Origin: Xanthobacter aminoxidans
Lineage (GTDB): Bacteria; Pseudomonadota; Alphaproteobacteria; Rhizobiales; Xanthobacteraceae
Assembly (NCBI RefSeq): GCF_023571765.1
Contig: NZ_JAMJXC010000030.1
Span: forward strand, 1-38,146
Reading direction: 5' to 3'
DNA length: 38,146 nt
Shown here one piece after another: positions 1-8,159 of the stretch; the stretch's first letter is position 1; every line of letters begins with the position of its first letter. The notes beneath the pieces are model-generated. The model ran no database searches. It worked only from the letters and a program-made list of their open reading frames with translations, and was not told where the DNA came from. The translations under genes and the position numbers were made by a program.

Positions 1-8
1 CGAGGATC

Positions 9-34
9 GACGGGCCGGCCCCCGCCGGCCCGTC
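9..34. repeat. GC-rich inverted repeat (hairpin)
   Basis: An 11-bp perfect stem, GACGGGCCGGC against GCCGGCCCGTC, closes on a CCCC loop. No T-tract follows on either strand, so it is either a transcript-stabilising hairpin or the end of a gene outside the window. Confidence 0.5.
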
Positions 35-144
35 CACCCGACGTCCGTCCCCGCGGCATGCCGCGCATATTTGAACGGGACAGGGCGTGACCTTTGCGAA
101 TACGCCTTTTCACACACCGTACGCTGAAGACTATTTTAGGTTCC

Positions 145-174
145 GGTCCCTCGCCGCAAGGCGGGGGACCTTTT
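145..174 (+). terminator. Rho-independent terminator-like hairpin
   Basis: An 11-bp stem with one G-U pair (145-155 with 160-170) closes on a GCAA tetraloop and is followed by TTTT at 171-174. It reads as a plus-strand terminator. No plus-strand gene is visible before it in the window, so it would end a transcript that starts to the left. Confidence 0.6.
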
Positions 175-371
175 GCGAGAACCTCCCATCAGCGACGCCG
201 AATACTTCAAAACCATCCCTCGCGCGCCGCGGCCGTGTCGCACACAATGGGCTCCGGCCGCATCGTCCTCTCCCCGACACATCGCCGCCAAGTCCCAACG
301 TCGCGTTCGCGACGCGCCGCCGATGCGCGCAAATACGACACTCCCCTCATCACCTCACGACGGCCCCGACC

Positions 372-387
372 TGTCACCTTCCCGACA
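372..387. promoter_or_regulatory. NifA upstream activator site for fixABCX
   Basis: TGTcaccttcccgACA matches TGT-N10-ACA exactly. It lies 107 bp upstream of the -24 element at 494, a normal distance for a NifA enhancer site. Confidence 0.75.
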
Positions 388-493
388 CGGACGCGCGTTG
401 TTCCATGTATTCGCGTGTCGTCGAGACCCGACAATCGGCTGATCGGCATGACAAATCACTGAAAATGCGAGCGATTCACAAGTGACGTCGTCT

Positions 494-509
494 TGGCACG
501 CCGCTTGCC
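494..509 (+). promoter_or_regulatory. sigma-54 promoter of fixABCX
   Basis: TGGCACGCCGCTTGCC matches the -24/-12 consensus TGGCACG-N4-TTGC at every defined base. The expected start is about 12 bp downstream, giving a leader of roughly 30 nt before fixA. Confidence 0.9.
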
Positions 510-552
510 AGTCATCGCTCAGGAGCCGTTGGGTTTGGCTCGGAGCGAATTC

Positions 553-1401
553 ATGCACATCGTCGTCTGCATCAAACAGGTTCCGGATTCGGCGCAGATC
601 CGCGTCCATCCCGTCACCAACACGATCATGCGGCAGGGCGTGCCGACGATCATCAACCCTTATGATCTGTTCGCGCTGGAAGAAGCGCTTCGCCTGCGCG
701 ACAAGTTCGGCGGCGAAGTCACGGTGCTCACCATGGGCCCGCCCTCCGCGGAAGATTCCCTGCGCAAGGCCCTGACCTTCGGTGCCGACCGCGCCGTGCT
801 GCTGACCGACCGCTTCTTCGCCGGCTCGGACACGCTGGCCACCAGCTTCGCGCTGGCCACCGCCATCACCAAGGTCGGCCAGACCTGGGGCGTGCCGGAT
901 CTTGTCTTCACCGGCAAGCAGACCATCGACGGCGACACCGCCCAGGTCGGCCCCGGCATCGCCAAGCGTCTTGGTCTGATGCAGATCACCTATGTGGCGA
1001 AGATCGCCGAGTTCGATCCCGCCGAGCGCACCATCACCCTGGAACGGCGCGCCGAGGGCGGCACGCAGGTGCTGAAGTCCAAGCTGCCCTGCCTGGTCGC
1101 CATGCTGGAAGCCACCAACGAGATGCGCCGCGGCACCATGGTGGACGCCCTGCGCGCCGCCCGCGCCGAGGTGGTGAAGTGGAACGCCAAGGACGCCGGC
1201 GTCACCGATCTCAACATGTGCGGCCTCAAGGGCTCGCCCACCATCGTGAAGCGCGTGTTCGCACCGAGCGCGCGCTCCGAGAAGGCCAAGTTCATCGAGG
1301 CCGGCGAGGGCGGCAACCTCTCCGAGGCGCTGATCGCCGAAATCTTCTCCCGCCAGCCCAGTCTGGAAGCCGACCTGACCGCGCTGGCGCGCGGCTTCTG
1401 A
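553..1401 (+). CDS. fixA: FixA, electron-transfer flavoprotein beta-type subunit
   Basis: FixA pairs with FixB as an ETF-like heterodimer. In the FixABCX complex it takes electrons from NADH and bifurcates them to quinone and to ferredoxin/flavodoxin for nitrogenase. The 282-aa protein begins MHIVVCIKQVPD, the usual ETF-beta opening, and has the ETF-beta core around GKQTIDGDTAQVGPGIAKRL. I chose the ATG at 553 because CGGAG lies 7 nt before it; an in-frame TTG at 493 would lie inside the promoter. It is the first gene of fixABCX, 60 nt before fixB, directly behind the NifA site and sigma-54 promoter. Confidence 0.95.
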   Translation: MHIVVCIKQVPDSAQIRVHPVTNTIMRQGVPTIINPYDLFALEEALRLRDKFGGEVTVLTMGPPSAEDSLRKALTFGADRAVLLTDRFFAGSDTLATSFALATAITKVGQTWGVPDLVFTGKQTIDGDTAQVGPGIAKRLGLMQITYVAKIAEFDPAERTITLERRAEGGTQVLKSKLPCLVAMLEATNEMRRGTMVDALRAARAEVVKWNAKDAGVTDLNMCGLKGSPTIVKRVFAPSARSEKAKFIEAGEGGNLSEALIAEIFSRQPSLEADLTALARGF

Positions 1402-1461
1402 CGGCCTCCACCGCAGAGCCCGCGCGCCCTCCGTTGCACCAAGATCAGTGAGCCGACCATC

Positions 1462-2571
1462 ATGAGCGAGCCCAAGACACCCCCAGCCCCCGCCGCCGGT
1501 GGACGCGCGTCCACCAAGAAAGAGCTGCCGGAACACTTCAAGGCGTACAAGCACGTCTGGGTGTTCATCGAGCAGGAGCGTGGCCAGGTCCATCCCGTGT
1601 CCTGGGAACTCATGGGCGCGGGCCGCAAGCTCGCCGACAAGCTGGGCGTGGAACTGGCCGCAGTCGTGGTCGGTGCCGAGGGTGAGACCGTGCGCGGCGC
1701 GGTGGCTGAATCCTTCTGCTACGGCGCCGACCTCGCTTACGTGGTGGCCGACCCGGTGCTCACGGACTATCGCAACGAGGCCTACACGGCCGCGATGACC
1801 GACCTCGTGAACACCTACAAGCCGGAGATCCTGCTGCTGGGCGCCACCACGCTCGGCCGCGACCTCGCCGGCGCGGTGGCGACCACGCTGCTCACCGGCC
1901 TCACCGCCGATTCCACCGAGCTGGACGTGGACGCGGACGGCTCGCTGGCCGCCACCCGCCCGACCTTCGGCGGCTCGCTCCTCTGCACCATCTACACGCT
2001 GAACTACCGCCCGCAGATGGCGACGGTGCGCCCGCGTGTGATGCCCATGCCGATCCGGGTGGAGAAGCCCATCGGCCGGGTCATCGAGCACAAGCTCGGC
2101 GTGGTGGAAGCCGACATCGTCACCAAGATCCTGAACTTCATCCCCGACCGCGATTCCAACAAGGCCAACCTTGCCTATGCGGACGTGGTGGTGGCCGGCG
2201 GCATGGGCCTCGGCTCGCCGGAAAACTTCCAGCTGGTGCGCAACCTCGCCGTGGCCATGGGCGCTGAGTACGGCTGCTCGCGCCCGCTGGTGCAGAAGGG
2301 CTGGGTCACTTCCGACCGCCAGATCGGCCAGACCGGCAAGACCATCCGGCCGCGGCTTTACATCGCCGCCGGCATCTCGGGCGCCATCCAGCACCGGGTG
2401 GGCGTCGAGGGCGCGGACCTGATCGTCGCCATCAACACCGACAAGAACGCGCCGATCTTCGACTTCGCCCATGTGGGCATCGTCACCGACGCCATCCGCC
2501 TTCTCCCGGCCCTGACGGAAGCCTTCGCCAAGCGCCTCTCGGCCCACTCCAGCGACAAGCTCGCCAGCTGA
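1462..2571 (+). CDS. fixB: FixB, electron-transfer flavoprotein alpha-type subunit
   Basis: FixB is the FAD-binding ETF-alpha-like partner of FixA. The 369-aa protein has a Pro/Ala-rich start, an N-terminal ETF domain (about residues 30-210) and the conserved C-terminal FAD-binding ETF-alpha domain (about 235-355), with [29 protein letters not shown] and [18 protein letters not shown]. The length is typical of nitrogen-fixation FixB. It sits between fixA (60 nt) and fixC (22 nt), so co-transcription is near certain. Confidence 0.95.
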   Translation: MSEPKTPPAPAAGGRASTKKELPEHFKAYKHVWVFIEQERGQVHPVSWELMGAGRKLADKLGVELAAVVVGAEGETVRGAVAESFCYGADLAYVVADPVLTDYRNEAYTAAMTDLVNTYKPEILLLGATTLGRDLAGAVATTLLTGLTADSTELDVDADGSLAATRPTFGGSLLCTIYTLNYRPQMATVRPRVMPMPIRVEKPIGRVIEHKLGVVEADIVTKILNFIPDRDSNKANLAYADVVVAGGMGLGSPENFQLVRNLAVAMGAEYGCSRPLVQKGWVTSDRQIGQTGKTIRPRLYIAAGISGAIQHRVGVEGADLIVAINTDKNAPIFDFAHVGIVTDAIRLLPALTEAFAKRLSAHSSDKLAS

Positions 2572-2593
2572 CAGCCAGCGAAAGGAACATCCG

Positions 2594-3901
2594 ATGATCG
2601 ACGAAAGGTTCGATGCGATTGTCGTCGGCGCCGGCATGGCCGGCAATGCCGCCGCCTACACCATGGCCTCCCGCGGGCTGAAGGTGCTGCAGCTGGAGCG
2701 CGGCGAATATTCCGGCTCCAAGAACGTGCAGGGCGCCATTCTCTACGCCGACATGATGGAAAAGATCATCCCGGACTTCCGGGAGGACGCGCCGCTGGAG
2801 CGTCACCTGATCGAGCAGCGCTTCTGGATGATGGGCGAGAACTCCCACACCGGCCTGCACTACCGGTCCGACGACTTCAACGAGGAGAAGCCGAACCGCT
2901 ACACCATCATCCGCGCGCAGTTCGACAAGTGGTTCTCCTCCAAGGTCCGCGAGGCCGGCGCCCTGGTGGTGTGCGAGACCACGGTGACCGAGCTGGTGCA
3001 GGACGCCTACGGCAAGGTGATCGGCGTCAAGACCGATCGCGGCGGCGGCCAGATCCATGCGGACGTGGTGGTGCTGGCGGAAGGCGTCACCGGCCTGCTC
3101 GGGGCCCGCGCCGGCCTGCGCAAGATCCCCAAGCCCACCGAGGTGGCGCTGGCGGTGAAGGAGATGCACTTCCTGCCGCAGGAAGTCATCGAGCAGCGCT
3201 TCAACGTGAAGGGCAATGAGGGCGCCGTGATCGAGGCCGCCGGGACCATCTCGGAAGGCATGACCGGCATGGGCTTCCTCTACACCAACCGCGAATGCGT
3301 GTCGGTGGGCCTCGGCTGCCTGGTGTCGGACTTCCAGAAGAGCGGGGAGTCGCCCTACACGCTGCTGGAGAAGTTCAAGCGCCACCCCTCCATCGCCCCG
3401 CTGCTGGAAGGCTCCGAGGTGAAGGAATATGCCGCCCACCTCATCCCCGAGGGCGGCTTCAAATCCATCCCGCAGCTCTATGGCGAGGGCTGGGTGGTGG
3501 TGGGCGACGCCGCCCAGCTCAACAACGCCATCCATCGCGAGGGCTCGAACCTCGCCATGACCTCCGGCCGCATCGCGGGCGAGGCCATCTTCCAGGTCAA
3601 GTCGCGCAAGGAGCCGATGACCACGGCGAACCTCTCGCTCTACAAGAAGATGCTCGACGACAGCTTCGTGATAAAAGACCTCAAGAAGTACAAGGACATG
3701 CCGCAGCTTCTGCACATCCAGTCGCAGAACTTCTTCCTCACCTATCCCCAGCTGGTCAACAAGGCCATGCAGAACTTCGTGCGTGTCGACGGCACCCCGA
3801 AGAAGGAGAAGGAGAAGATGACGGTGAAGTCCTTCACCTCCGCGCGGTCGTGGGCGGGCCTTTTCGGCGACGCCTTCAAACTCGCCCGCGCCTGGCGCTG
3901 A
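2594..3901 (+). CDS. fixC: FixC, ETF-quinone oxidoreductase-like flavoprotein
   Basis: FixC is the membrane-associated flavoprotein of FixABCX, related to ETF:ubiquinone oxidoreductase; it passes the high-potential electrons to quinone. The 435-aa protein opens with an FAD Rossmann motif ([12 protein letters not shown]) and an acidic strand end (LQLERGE). The second FAD motif, [19 protein letters not shown], lies near residues 300-320. AAAGGAAC before the ATG at 2594 supports the start. It is followed by fixX after 81 nt. Confidence 0.95.
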   Translation: MIDERFDAIVVGAGMAGNAAAYTMASRGLKVLQLERGEYSGSKNVQGAILYADMMEKIIPDFREDAPLERHLIEQRFWMMGENSHTGLHYRSDDFNEEKPNRYTIIRAQFDKWFSSKVREAGALVVCETTVTELVQDAYGKVIGVKTDRGGGQIHADVVVLAEGVTGLLGARAGLRKIPKPTEVALAVKEMHFLPQEVIEQRFNVKGNEGAVIEAAGTISEGMTGMGFLYTNRECVSVGLGCLVSDFQKSGESPYTLLEKFKRHPSIAPLLEGSEVKEYAAHLIPEGGFKSIPQLYGEGWVVVGDAAQLNNAIHREGSNLAMTSGRIAGEAIFQVKSRKEPMTTANLSLYKKMLDDSFVIKDLKKYKDMPQLLHIQSQNFFLTYPQLVNKAMQNFVRVDGTPKKEKEKMTVKSFTSARSWAGLFGDAFKLARAWR

Positions 3902-3982
3902 GGGATTTTCAGCTCAGCGCGTCCTGTTTTCCCACCTTGCGCGACGGGCCTCGCCCGTCGCCCGATTACCGGGAGATTTTTC

Positions 3983-4279
3983 ATGGCCACCGAAACCGCC
4001 GTCCGTGTCGAGGACAAGCTTTTCCAGAACCGCTATCTGGTGGATGCCGGGCGCGCCCACATCAAGGTGCGGCCCCACACCACCCCCTCTGCCGCGCTGC
4101 GCTCCCTGCTCACCACCTGCCCGGCCCGCTGCTACGAGCTGAACGACAAGGGCCAGGTGGAGATCACCGCCGACGGCTGTGTCGAATGCGGCACCTGCCG
4201 CATCATCGGTGAGCCCTCCGGCGACATCGAGTGGAACTATCCGCGCGGCGGCTACGGCGTGCTGTTCAAGTTCGGCTGA
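3983..4279 (+). CDS. fixX: FixX, ferredoxin-like subunit
   Basis: This is the small [4Fe-4S] ferredoxin-like subunit that works with FixC. The 98-aa protein has the FixX pattern: CPARCYEL in the middle, [11 protein letters not shown], and the family ending [21 protein letters not shown] 9 nt before the ATG supports the start. It closes the fixABCX set; the LRV gene follows after 117 nt without a clear terminator, so that gene may belong to the same transcript. Confidence 0.95.
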   Translation: MATETAVRVEDKLFQNRYLVDAGRAHIKVRPHTTPSAALRSLLTTCPARCYELNDKGQVEITADGCVECGTCRIIGEPSGDIEWNYPRGGYGVLFKFG

Positions 4280-4396
4280 GGCCTTCGGCCCCCAGCGGTA
4301 GCGAAATAGCGATCGGGAGCCGGCGCACGGCTTCCGGTACGCCATCTGGCGTCAAGTCGCCTTCGCCCCTAGATTAGGGGGCGGGAGGACGATTTC

Positions 4397-5200
4397 ATGT
4401 CCGCATTTTCGTCAGGATCAACGGCCGGAGAGCCGGGGTTCGCCGAAGGCTTCGCATCCGACTTCGCCGTCGAGGCGCTGGATTGGCAGGGGCGCCCCCT
4501 GCGCTGCCAGGATTGTCCCCATGAGGACATCAAGGCCGAAGGGCGCTGCGATCTCGGCAAGGCGTGCGTCCTCGACCGTCGGCGCAAGCGCATCGACCGT
4601 TTCTTCGCGAACAATGCGGCGCTGGCCGCGCGCTATCTCGACCATCCCTATTTCGAGGTGCGGGCGCTGGCTGCCCGACACGCCAGCGTCTTCCTCATCA
4701 CGCCGCTGAAGGACGATGCCGAGCCGGACGTGCGGATGGTCTGCGCCGAGCGCCTGCCCATCGCCCGCATTCGCGACATGCGTTTCGATCCCGAGCCGCG
4801 GGTGCGCATCGCCGTCGCCCAGCGTCTGGAAGGCAGCGATCTCGTCGCCCTCATGTCGGATGTGGACTACACCGTGCGCATGGCGGCCGCCCGGCGCGCG
4901 CCGGCGGATGCGCTGGTCTATCTGATGCACGACCCGGAAGTAGACGTGCGGCGCATCGTGGCCGCGCGCCTGGCGCAGGTGCCCCTCGCCCGCATGGCCG
5001 ACGACGCTGATCCGCTGGTGCGCGTGGTGGTGGCCGAGCATCTCGATCCCGAACGGCTCGTCGCCTTGCGTGGCGATCCCGACATGCGGGTGCGCTTTGT
5101 CGTTGCCGAGCGAATCTCCCCGGCCTTCCTCGCCCCGCTCACCCACGACGACGTGCCACCCATCGCCGAGGTGGCGCGGGAGCGCCTCGCCGCCGGCTGA
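4397..5200 (+). CDS. 4Fe-4S leucine-rich-repeat-variant (LRV) protein, copy 1
   Basis: The 267-aa protein has an N-terminal cysteine cluster (C37, C40, C51, C57) like the Fe-S domain of the Azotobacter vinelandii LRV protein, known from a nif region. About eight short alpha-helical repeats of roughly 24 residues follow, each around a (D/E)P-x-VR-x-x-(V/A)AxR core (for example EPRVRIAVAQRL, DPEVDVRRIVAARL). Such repeats form a right-handed superhelix suited to protein binding; the exact role is not known. GGGAGGACG precedes the ATG. A second LRV gene with the same cysteine layout lies at 16176-16958 on the minus strand in the nifB operon. A terminator follows at 5228. Confidence 0.85.
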   Translation: MSAFSSGSTAGEPGFAEGFASDFAVEALDWQGRPLRCQDCPHEDIKAEGRCDLGKACVLDRRRKRIDRFFANNAALAARYLDHPYFEVRALAARHASVFLITPLKDDAEPDVRMVCAERLPIARIRDMRFDPEPRVRIAVAQRLEGSDLVALMSDVDYTVRMAAARRAPADALVYLMHDPEVDVRRIVAARLAQVPLARMADDADPLVRVVVAEHLDPERLVALRGDPDMRVRFVVAERISPAFLAPLTHDDVPPIAEVARERLAAG

Positions 5201-5227
5201 GCCGAGTTTCCCGCCTAGCGACCCGAT

Positions 5228-5254
5228 GGCCGGCCTCCCAGGGCCGGCCGTTTT
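5228..5254 (+). terminator. Terminator after the fixABCX-LRV unit
   Basis: GGCCGGCC (5228-5235) pairs with GGCCGGCC (5242-5249) around a 6-nt loop, then GTTTTCG follows. It lies 28 bp after the LRV stop codon. Confidence 0.75.
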
Positions 5255-5372
5255 CGTTTGCGCGCCTCATGACGCGAGTGATTGGCGCTCGCGAAGTAGT
5301 TTTTGCTGCGACGCGGTATTTATCTGTGTTCAGCGCAAAAGACACGCTGCACCGCACGTATTTCTTGTCCTC

Positions 5373-5388
5373 TGGCGCCCAATTTGCA
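5373..5388 (+). promoter_or_regulatory. sigma-54 promoter upstream of the DLH-like gene
   Basis: TGGCGCCCAATTTGCA has the invariant -24 GG and -12 GC at correct spacing and a perfect TTGCA box. The start would be near 5400, about 60 nt before the gene. No exact TGT-N10-ACA site was found between 5201 and 5372. Confidence 0.75.
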
Positions 5389-5460
5389 TGTCGAAGCTGT
5401 TTCAGACTGGCAGAGCGAGCGGCCCTGCCCCCTTTTCGCCGCTCGGAAATCGAGGATGCC

Positions 5461-6225
5461 ATGGTCGAAGTCACAGCAAGCAACGTGAAATTCTCCGCCT
5501 ATCGGGCTGATCCGGAAGGCGCGCCCAAGGGCGCGGTGGTGGTCCTGCAGGACGTCTACGGCGTCAATTCGGACATCCGCCAGATCGCCGACGGCTTCGC
5601 CGCCGCCGGCTATGTCGCCATTGCGCCGTCCCTGTTCGACAAGGTGAAATCCGACATCGAACTCGACGCCGCGGCGACCGACGAGGGCAAGGCCCTGACC
5701 GAGGAGGTCGGCACCGACTGGTCGCTGGAGGCGATCCAGGCCACCGTCGATACGGTCAAGGACGCCGGCAAGGTGGCCCTCGTCGGCTACGCCTGGGGCG
5801 GCTTTCTCGCCTACACCGCCGCCAACAAGGTGAAGGGCCTCGCCTGCGCCATCGGCTATCACGCCGAGGAGGGCATCCTCGACGGTATGTCCGAGAAGCG
5901 CCGCATCCCCACCCTCATGCACTTCGCCGAGGCCGACCCCGCCATCGCGGAAGCGGACATGATCCAGTTCCGCGCCCGCCGGCCGGATGTGTCGGCCTTC
6001 TCCTACCCCGGCGCCAATCGCGGCTTCAGCTACAAGGCGAACCCGGCCTATGACGCCGCCGCCGCCGACCAGGCCATGGAGCGCACCCTGTTCTGGATCT
6101 CCCAATACGTGGTCGGCCAGGGTCCGGTGCAGCTGAAGAATGCCGGCGCCTATGCCCTCGCGAAGACCGAGAAGAAGGGCAAGAAGAAGTCCGAGGCCAA
6201 CGACATGGGCCCGCCCATGGACTGA
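5461..6225 (+). CDS. Dienelactone-hydrolase-like protein lacking catalytic residues
   Basis: The 254-aa protein has the alpha/beta-hydrolase fold of the dienelactone hydrolase family: an N-terminal strand and QDVYGVN (30-36), the nucleophile elbow GYAWGG (109-114), HFAEADP (154-160) and YPGANRGF (182-189). Active members have Cys in the elbow (GYCxGG) and His in the last motif (HGF). Here these are Ala111 (GCC at 5791) and Arg187 (CGC at 6019); only the presumed acid Asp159 remains. The C-terminus is Lys-rich (EKKGKKKS). It is therefore probably not a hydrolase of the usual kind and may bind a ligand or a partner. GAGGAT just before the ATG fixes the start. The sigma-54 promoter suggests NifA control. 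Confidence 0.85.
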   Translation: MVEVTASNVKFSAYRADPEGAPKGAVVVLQDVYGVNSDIRQIADGFAAAGYVAIAPSLFDKVKSDIELDAAATDEGKALTEEVGTDWSLEAIQATVDTVKDAGKVALVGYAWGGFLAYTAANKVKGLACAIGYHAEEGILDGMSEKRRIPTLMHFAEADPAIAEADMIQFRARRPDVSAFSYPGANRGFSYKANPAYDAAAADQAMERTLFWISQYVVGQGPVQLKNAGAYALAKTEKKGKKKSEANDMGPPMD

Positions 6226-6378
6226 CCTGCGGGGGCCAAGCATTGGCCCTCCCAATCCGCGTGCCGGCGGGCGTTCCTCTTGACGCGCCGCCGGCCCGGA
6301 CGTTTCATCCCGGGAGCGGGCGATGGGTCCGGTTCATCACCCCGGATCGAGGGGCGCACATCCGCCGGAGCGTCGGAC

Positions 6379-6711
6379 ATGAGCGTGATCGAGCATGATT
6401 TCGGGGCAGGCAAGCGGCGGACGGAAAAGCGCTTCCGCGACCTCCTGAACCTCGATGCGCTGCACGAGCAGAATGTCCGCGCCAATCCCCTGCCCTATCT
6501 CGAGCGGGCGAGCGAGCGCATCTATCAGCTCGAGAAGACCATCTTCGAGGCGGCGCTGGCGGCCCGCCCGGCCTTCGGCGCCGAGGCCGACGACAAGGGG
6601 CCGACCGTGACCCTCAGCAAGGCGGAATACGACCGCCTTCTCGCCTGCCGCGCCATCATCGATTCGGCGCTCGCCGAGATCCAGGCGCGGCCGGAGGAAG
6701 AGCCCCGTTGA
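6379..6711 (+). CDS. Small helical protein of unknown function
   Basis: I do not recognise this 110-aa protein. It is charged and predicted helical, with a possible coiled coil around LERASERIYQLEKTIFEAAL, and has one Cys. I chose the ATG at 6379 (MSVIEHDFG) because GGAG lies 8 nt before it; the frame stays open upstream to a TTG at 6280, but that part is Arg/Pro/Gly-rich and has no ribosome site. It follows the DLH-like gene by 153 nt on the same strand, with no terminator seen between them. Confidence 0.7.
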   Translation: MSVIEHDFGAGKRRTEKRFRDLLNLDALHEQNVRANPLPYLERASERIYQLEKTIFEAALAARPAFGAEADDKGPTVTLSKAEYDRLLACRAIIDSALAEIQARPEEEPR

Positions 6712-6756
6712 GGCCTAGAAATCCGTGAGCGCGCGGACGCGCCCACGGTGTGCACG

Positions 6757-7242
6757 TCAGTTATGGACGGAGGGCGGCGGGGTCCACTGATAGAGATCGC
6801 CCCAGCCGTTCAAGGCCTTCACCTCGTGGGTGAAGCCGAGGTCGCCGAGCGCGGCGGCAAAGCCCAGTTGCTCGCCGCTCTTCACGCTGGCGAGCAGCGG
6901 CACCTTCCGCCCCTGCAATTCGCCGAGCAGCGCGGGGAGCACCGCATCACCCTTGGCGGCGGGCGCGACGGCGGCATAGGTCACATGGATCGCCTCGCTG
7001 TTGCGGAAACCCCATTCGAACGTATCGCGCCGGGCGAGCAGCGCACCGACGATGCCCTTCTCATTGTCCACCACCACCGGCGACAGGCCGGAGGTGCAGC
7101 AGGCCACGAGCTCGGACAGGAGCGTTTCCTGATCGCCTTCGTCTTCGGCATTGAAGGGGACGGCGGCGGCCGCCTGCCGCAGCAGTCCCCACAGGCCCTG
7201 GACGTCGCTGAGGGACGCCATACGGCGAGTCAATTCAGTCAT
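6757..7242 (-). CDS. GNAT-like protein, degenerate acyl-CoA site
   Basis: The order of elements in this 161-aa protein fits the GNAT N-acetyltransferase fold: an N-terminal helix, the strands SPVVVDNEKGIVGALLARRD (about 54-73), the motif-A-like strand AIHVTYAAVAP and helix (83-108), then VPLLASVKSG and FAAALGDLGFTHEV at the C-terminus. The (R/Q)xxGx(G/A) pyrophosphate loop expected after VAP reads AAKGDA, so CoA binding is doubtful. GGAGATACATTTC before the ATG supports the start. It points away from the sigma-54 unit at 7444; I found no sigma-54 promoter of its own. The family assignment is tentative. Confidence 0.65.
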   Translation of the reverse strand: MTELTRRMASLSDVQGLWGLLRQAAAAVPFNAEDEGDQETLLSELVACCTSGLSPVVVDNEKGIVGALLARRDTFEWGFRNSEAIHVTYAAVAPAAKGDAVLPALLGELQGRKVPLLASVKSGEQLGFAAALGDLGFTHEVKALNGWGDLYQWTPPPSVHN

Positions 7243-7396
7243 GAAATGTATCTCCGGAGCAGACAGAAAAACAACGTGGCCATCTTAGATCAAAAGCTAG
7301 TAAATTCAATAATTACCGCTCATGATCCCAGAATAAGCCGATGCCTTCATCTGACCGCACGACAGTGTCATGAAGCATACGCCCACATCCCGGGGA

Positions 7397-7412
7397 TGTG
7401 CGATGCGCGACA
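7397..7412. promoter_or_regulatory. NifA-type upstream activator site
   Basis: TGTgcgatgcgcgACA is an exact TGT-N10-ACA. It sits only about 32 bp before the -24 element at 7444, closer than usual. A near-match, TGT-N10-ACG, lies at 7366-7381. Confidence 0.55.
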
Positions 7413-7443
7413 CCCCGGCCCGCTGCCGGCCGCCGCCGCCGCT

Positions 7444-7459
7444 TGGCAAGAACCTTGCT
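7444..7459 (+). promoter_or_regulatory. sigma-54 promoter of the 7559-8122 unit
   Basis: TGGCAAGAACCTTGCT has correct -24 GG and -12 GC spacing and a perfect TTGC box. The expected start is near 7471, about 90 nt before the first gene. Confidence 0.85.
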
Positions 7460-7558
7460 GCGAGCAGCGCGCGGGGACAGTCGATCGCCCCGCCAAACCC
7501 GTTTGGAGCCCCGGCCTCCGGAAAGTCCTTTCCCGGAGCGCGTCCTTTGGAGTGAGGC

Positions 7559-7804
7559 ATGTCGACGAGCGAAGGTTTCTTCATCGACTGGGACGGCAAC
7601 GCCCGCAGCGTCGATGACCCCGGCGGCGGATATCTGTGCGAGACCGACCGCGTGGCGAAATATGTAGCGGTGACGACCAAGACCGGCACGCTGGTGCACG
7701 AGGGCACCTTCTACAAGACCATGGAAGACATCGCGAAGGCCGGCATCAAGGCCGGCTTCGTGCCGGGCTCCCATCCCTGGGGCTCCAAGCAGGACGGCTT
7801 CTAA
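7559..7804 (+). CDS. Small protein of unknown function
   Basis: I do not recognise this 81-aa protein. It reads like a small beta-rich domain (FFIDWDGNARSV, KYVAVTTKTGTLVHEG) ending in a Gly/Trp-containing tail (GSHPWGSKQDGF). It has one Cys (GYLCETD). GAGTGAGGC precedes the ATG. It is the first gene behind the sigma-54 promoter at 7444, so it is probably made under nitrogen-fixing conditions. Confidence 0.75.
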   Translation: MSTSEGFFIDWDGNARSVDDPGGGYLCETDRVAKYVAVTTKTGTLVHEGTFYKTMEDIAKAGIKAGFVPGSHPWGSKQDGF

Positions 7805-7882
7805 GCCTGCCGGCGCTGGGCCTGCGCGGTCATTTTCGCGCCGGCCCTCCCCCACACAGCAGACAACCCCGGAGAATTGGCG

Positions 7883-8122
7883 ATGCTCCCGACGACCATT
7901 CTCATCGACGAGGCCCCCCGCTGCGTCGTCCGCCCCAACGACACCAAGGCCCTCAACCGCTTCCTGCGCAACGCGAAGGATTTCCTCCTCGCCGACAAGC
8001 CGGAGGGCAAGATCACCCACCGCACCGCGGCCGAAGACGAGATGGCGAAGTGGAAGGATGCCCTCGCGTTGCACCAGGCCTGGGGCGGGTCCGACGAGGA
8101 ATTCTTCGGCGTGCCGCTCTAG
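7883..8122 (+). CDS. Small protein of unknown function
   Basis: I do not recognise this 79-aa protein. It has a short N-terminal strand (TTILIDEAPRCVV), a helical, charged middle (ALNRFLRNAKDFLLAD, AEDEMAKWKDALALHQ) and the end GGSDEEFFGVPL. The ATG at 7883 has GGAGA 7 nt upstream and is preferred to the in-frame TTG at 7877. It is second in the sigma-54 unit, 78 nt after the previous gene, and converges with the hemoglobin gene. Confidence 0.75.
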   Translation: MLPTTILIDEAPRCVVRPNDTKALNRFLRNAKDFLLADKPEGKITHRTAAEDEMAKWKDALALHQAWGGSDEEFFGVPL

Positions 8123-8159
8123 CGCCGCCCCTCGCCGCCCCCTCGCCGCCCTTGCCGTT

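Larger units (their letters stand above)
1..493. other. Intergenic region upstream of fixA
   Basis: I see no convincing gene here. Short open frames exist on both strands, but they are Arg/Pro-rich, lack a ribosome binding site and look like GC-rich shadows. The stretch holds a strong hairpin (9-34), a terminator-like hairpin (145-174) and a NifA-type site (372-387). Confidence 0.6.
7243..7558. other. Divergent intergenic region
   Basis: No gene seen. The left part is AT-richer than its surroundings (about 7260-7330) and may hold the promoter of the minus-strand GNAT-like gene. The right part holds a NifA-type site and a sigma-54 promoter for the plus-strand unit. Confidence 0.6.

Noticed and set aside
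416-433. Second possible NifA site before fixA
   Set aside because: The spacing between TGT and ACA is 12, not 10.
355-2646. Long minus-strand open frame opposite fixA/fixB
   Set aside because: It is antisense to two clear genes, rich in His/Gly/Arg typical of GC-rich shadow frames, and has no recognisable domain or ribosome site.
4346-4361. sigma-54-like site before the first LRV gene
   Set aside because: TGG and GC are present but one base too close; the gene more likely reads through from fixX.
5327-5344. Possible NifA site before the DLH-like gene
   Set aside because: TGT and ACA are separated by 12 nt; I left this promoter without an assigned activator site.
8123-8159. Repeated CGCCGCCC units between convergent genes
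   Set aside because: Only a short GC-biased spacer; no stem-loop or T-run that would support a terminator.
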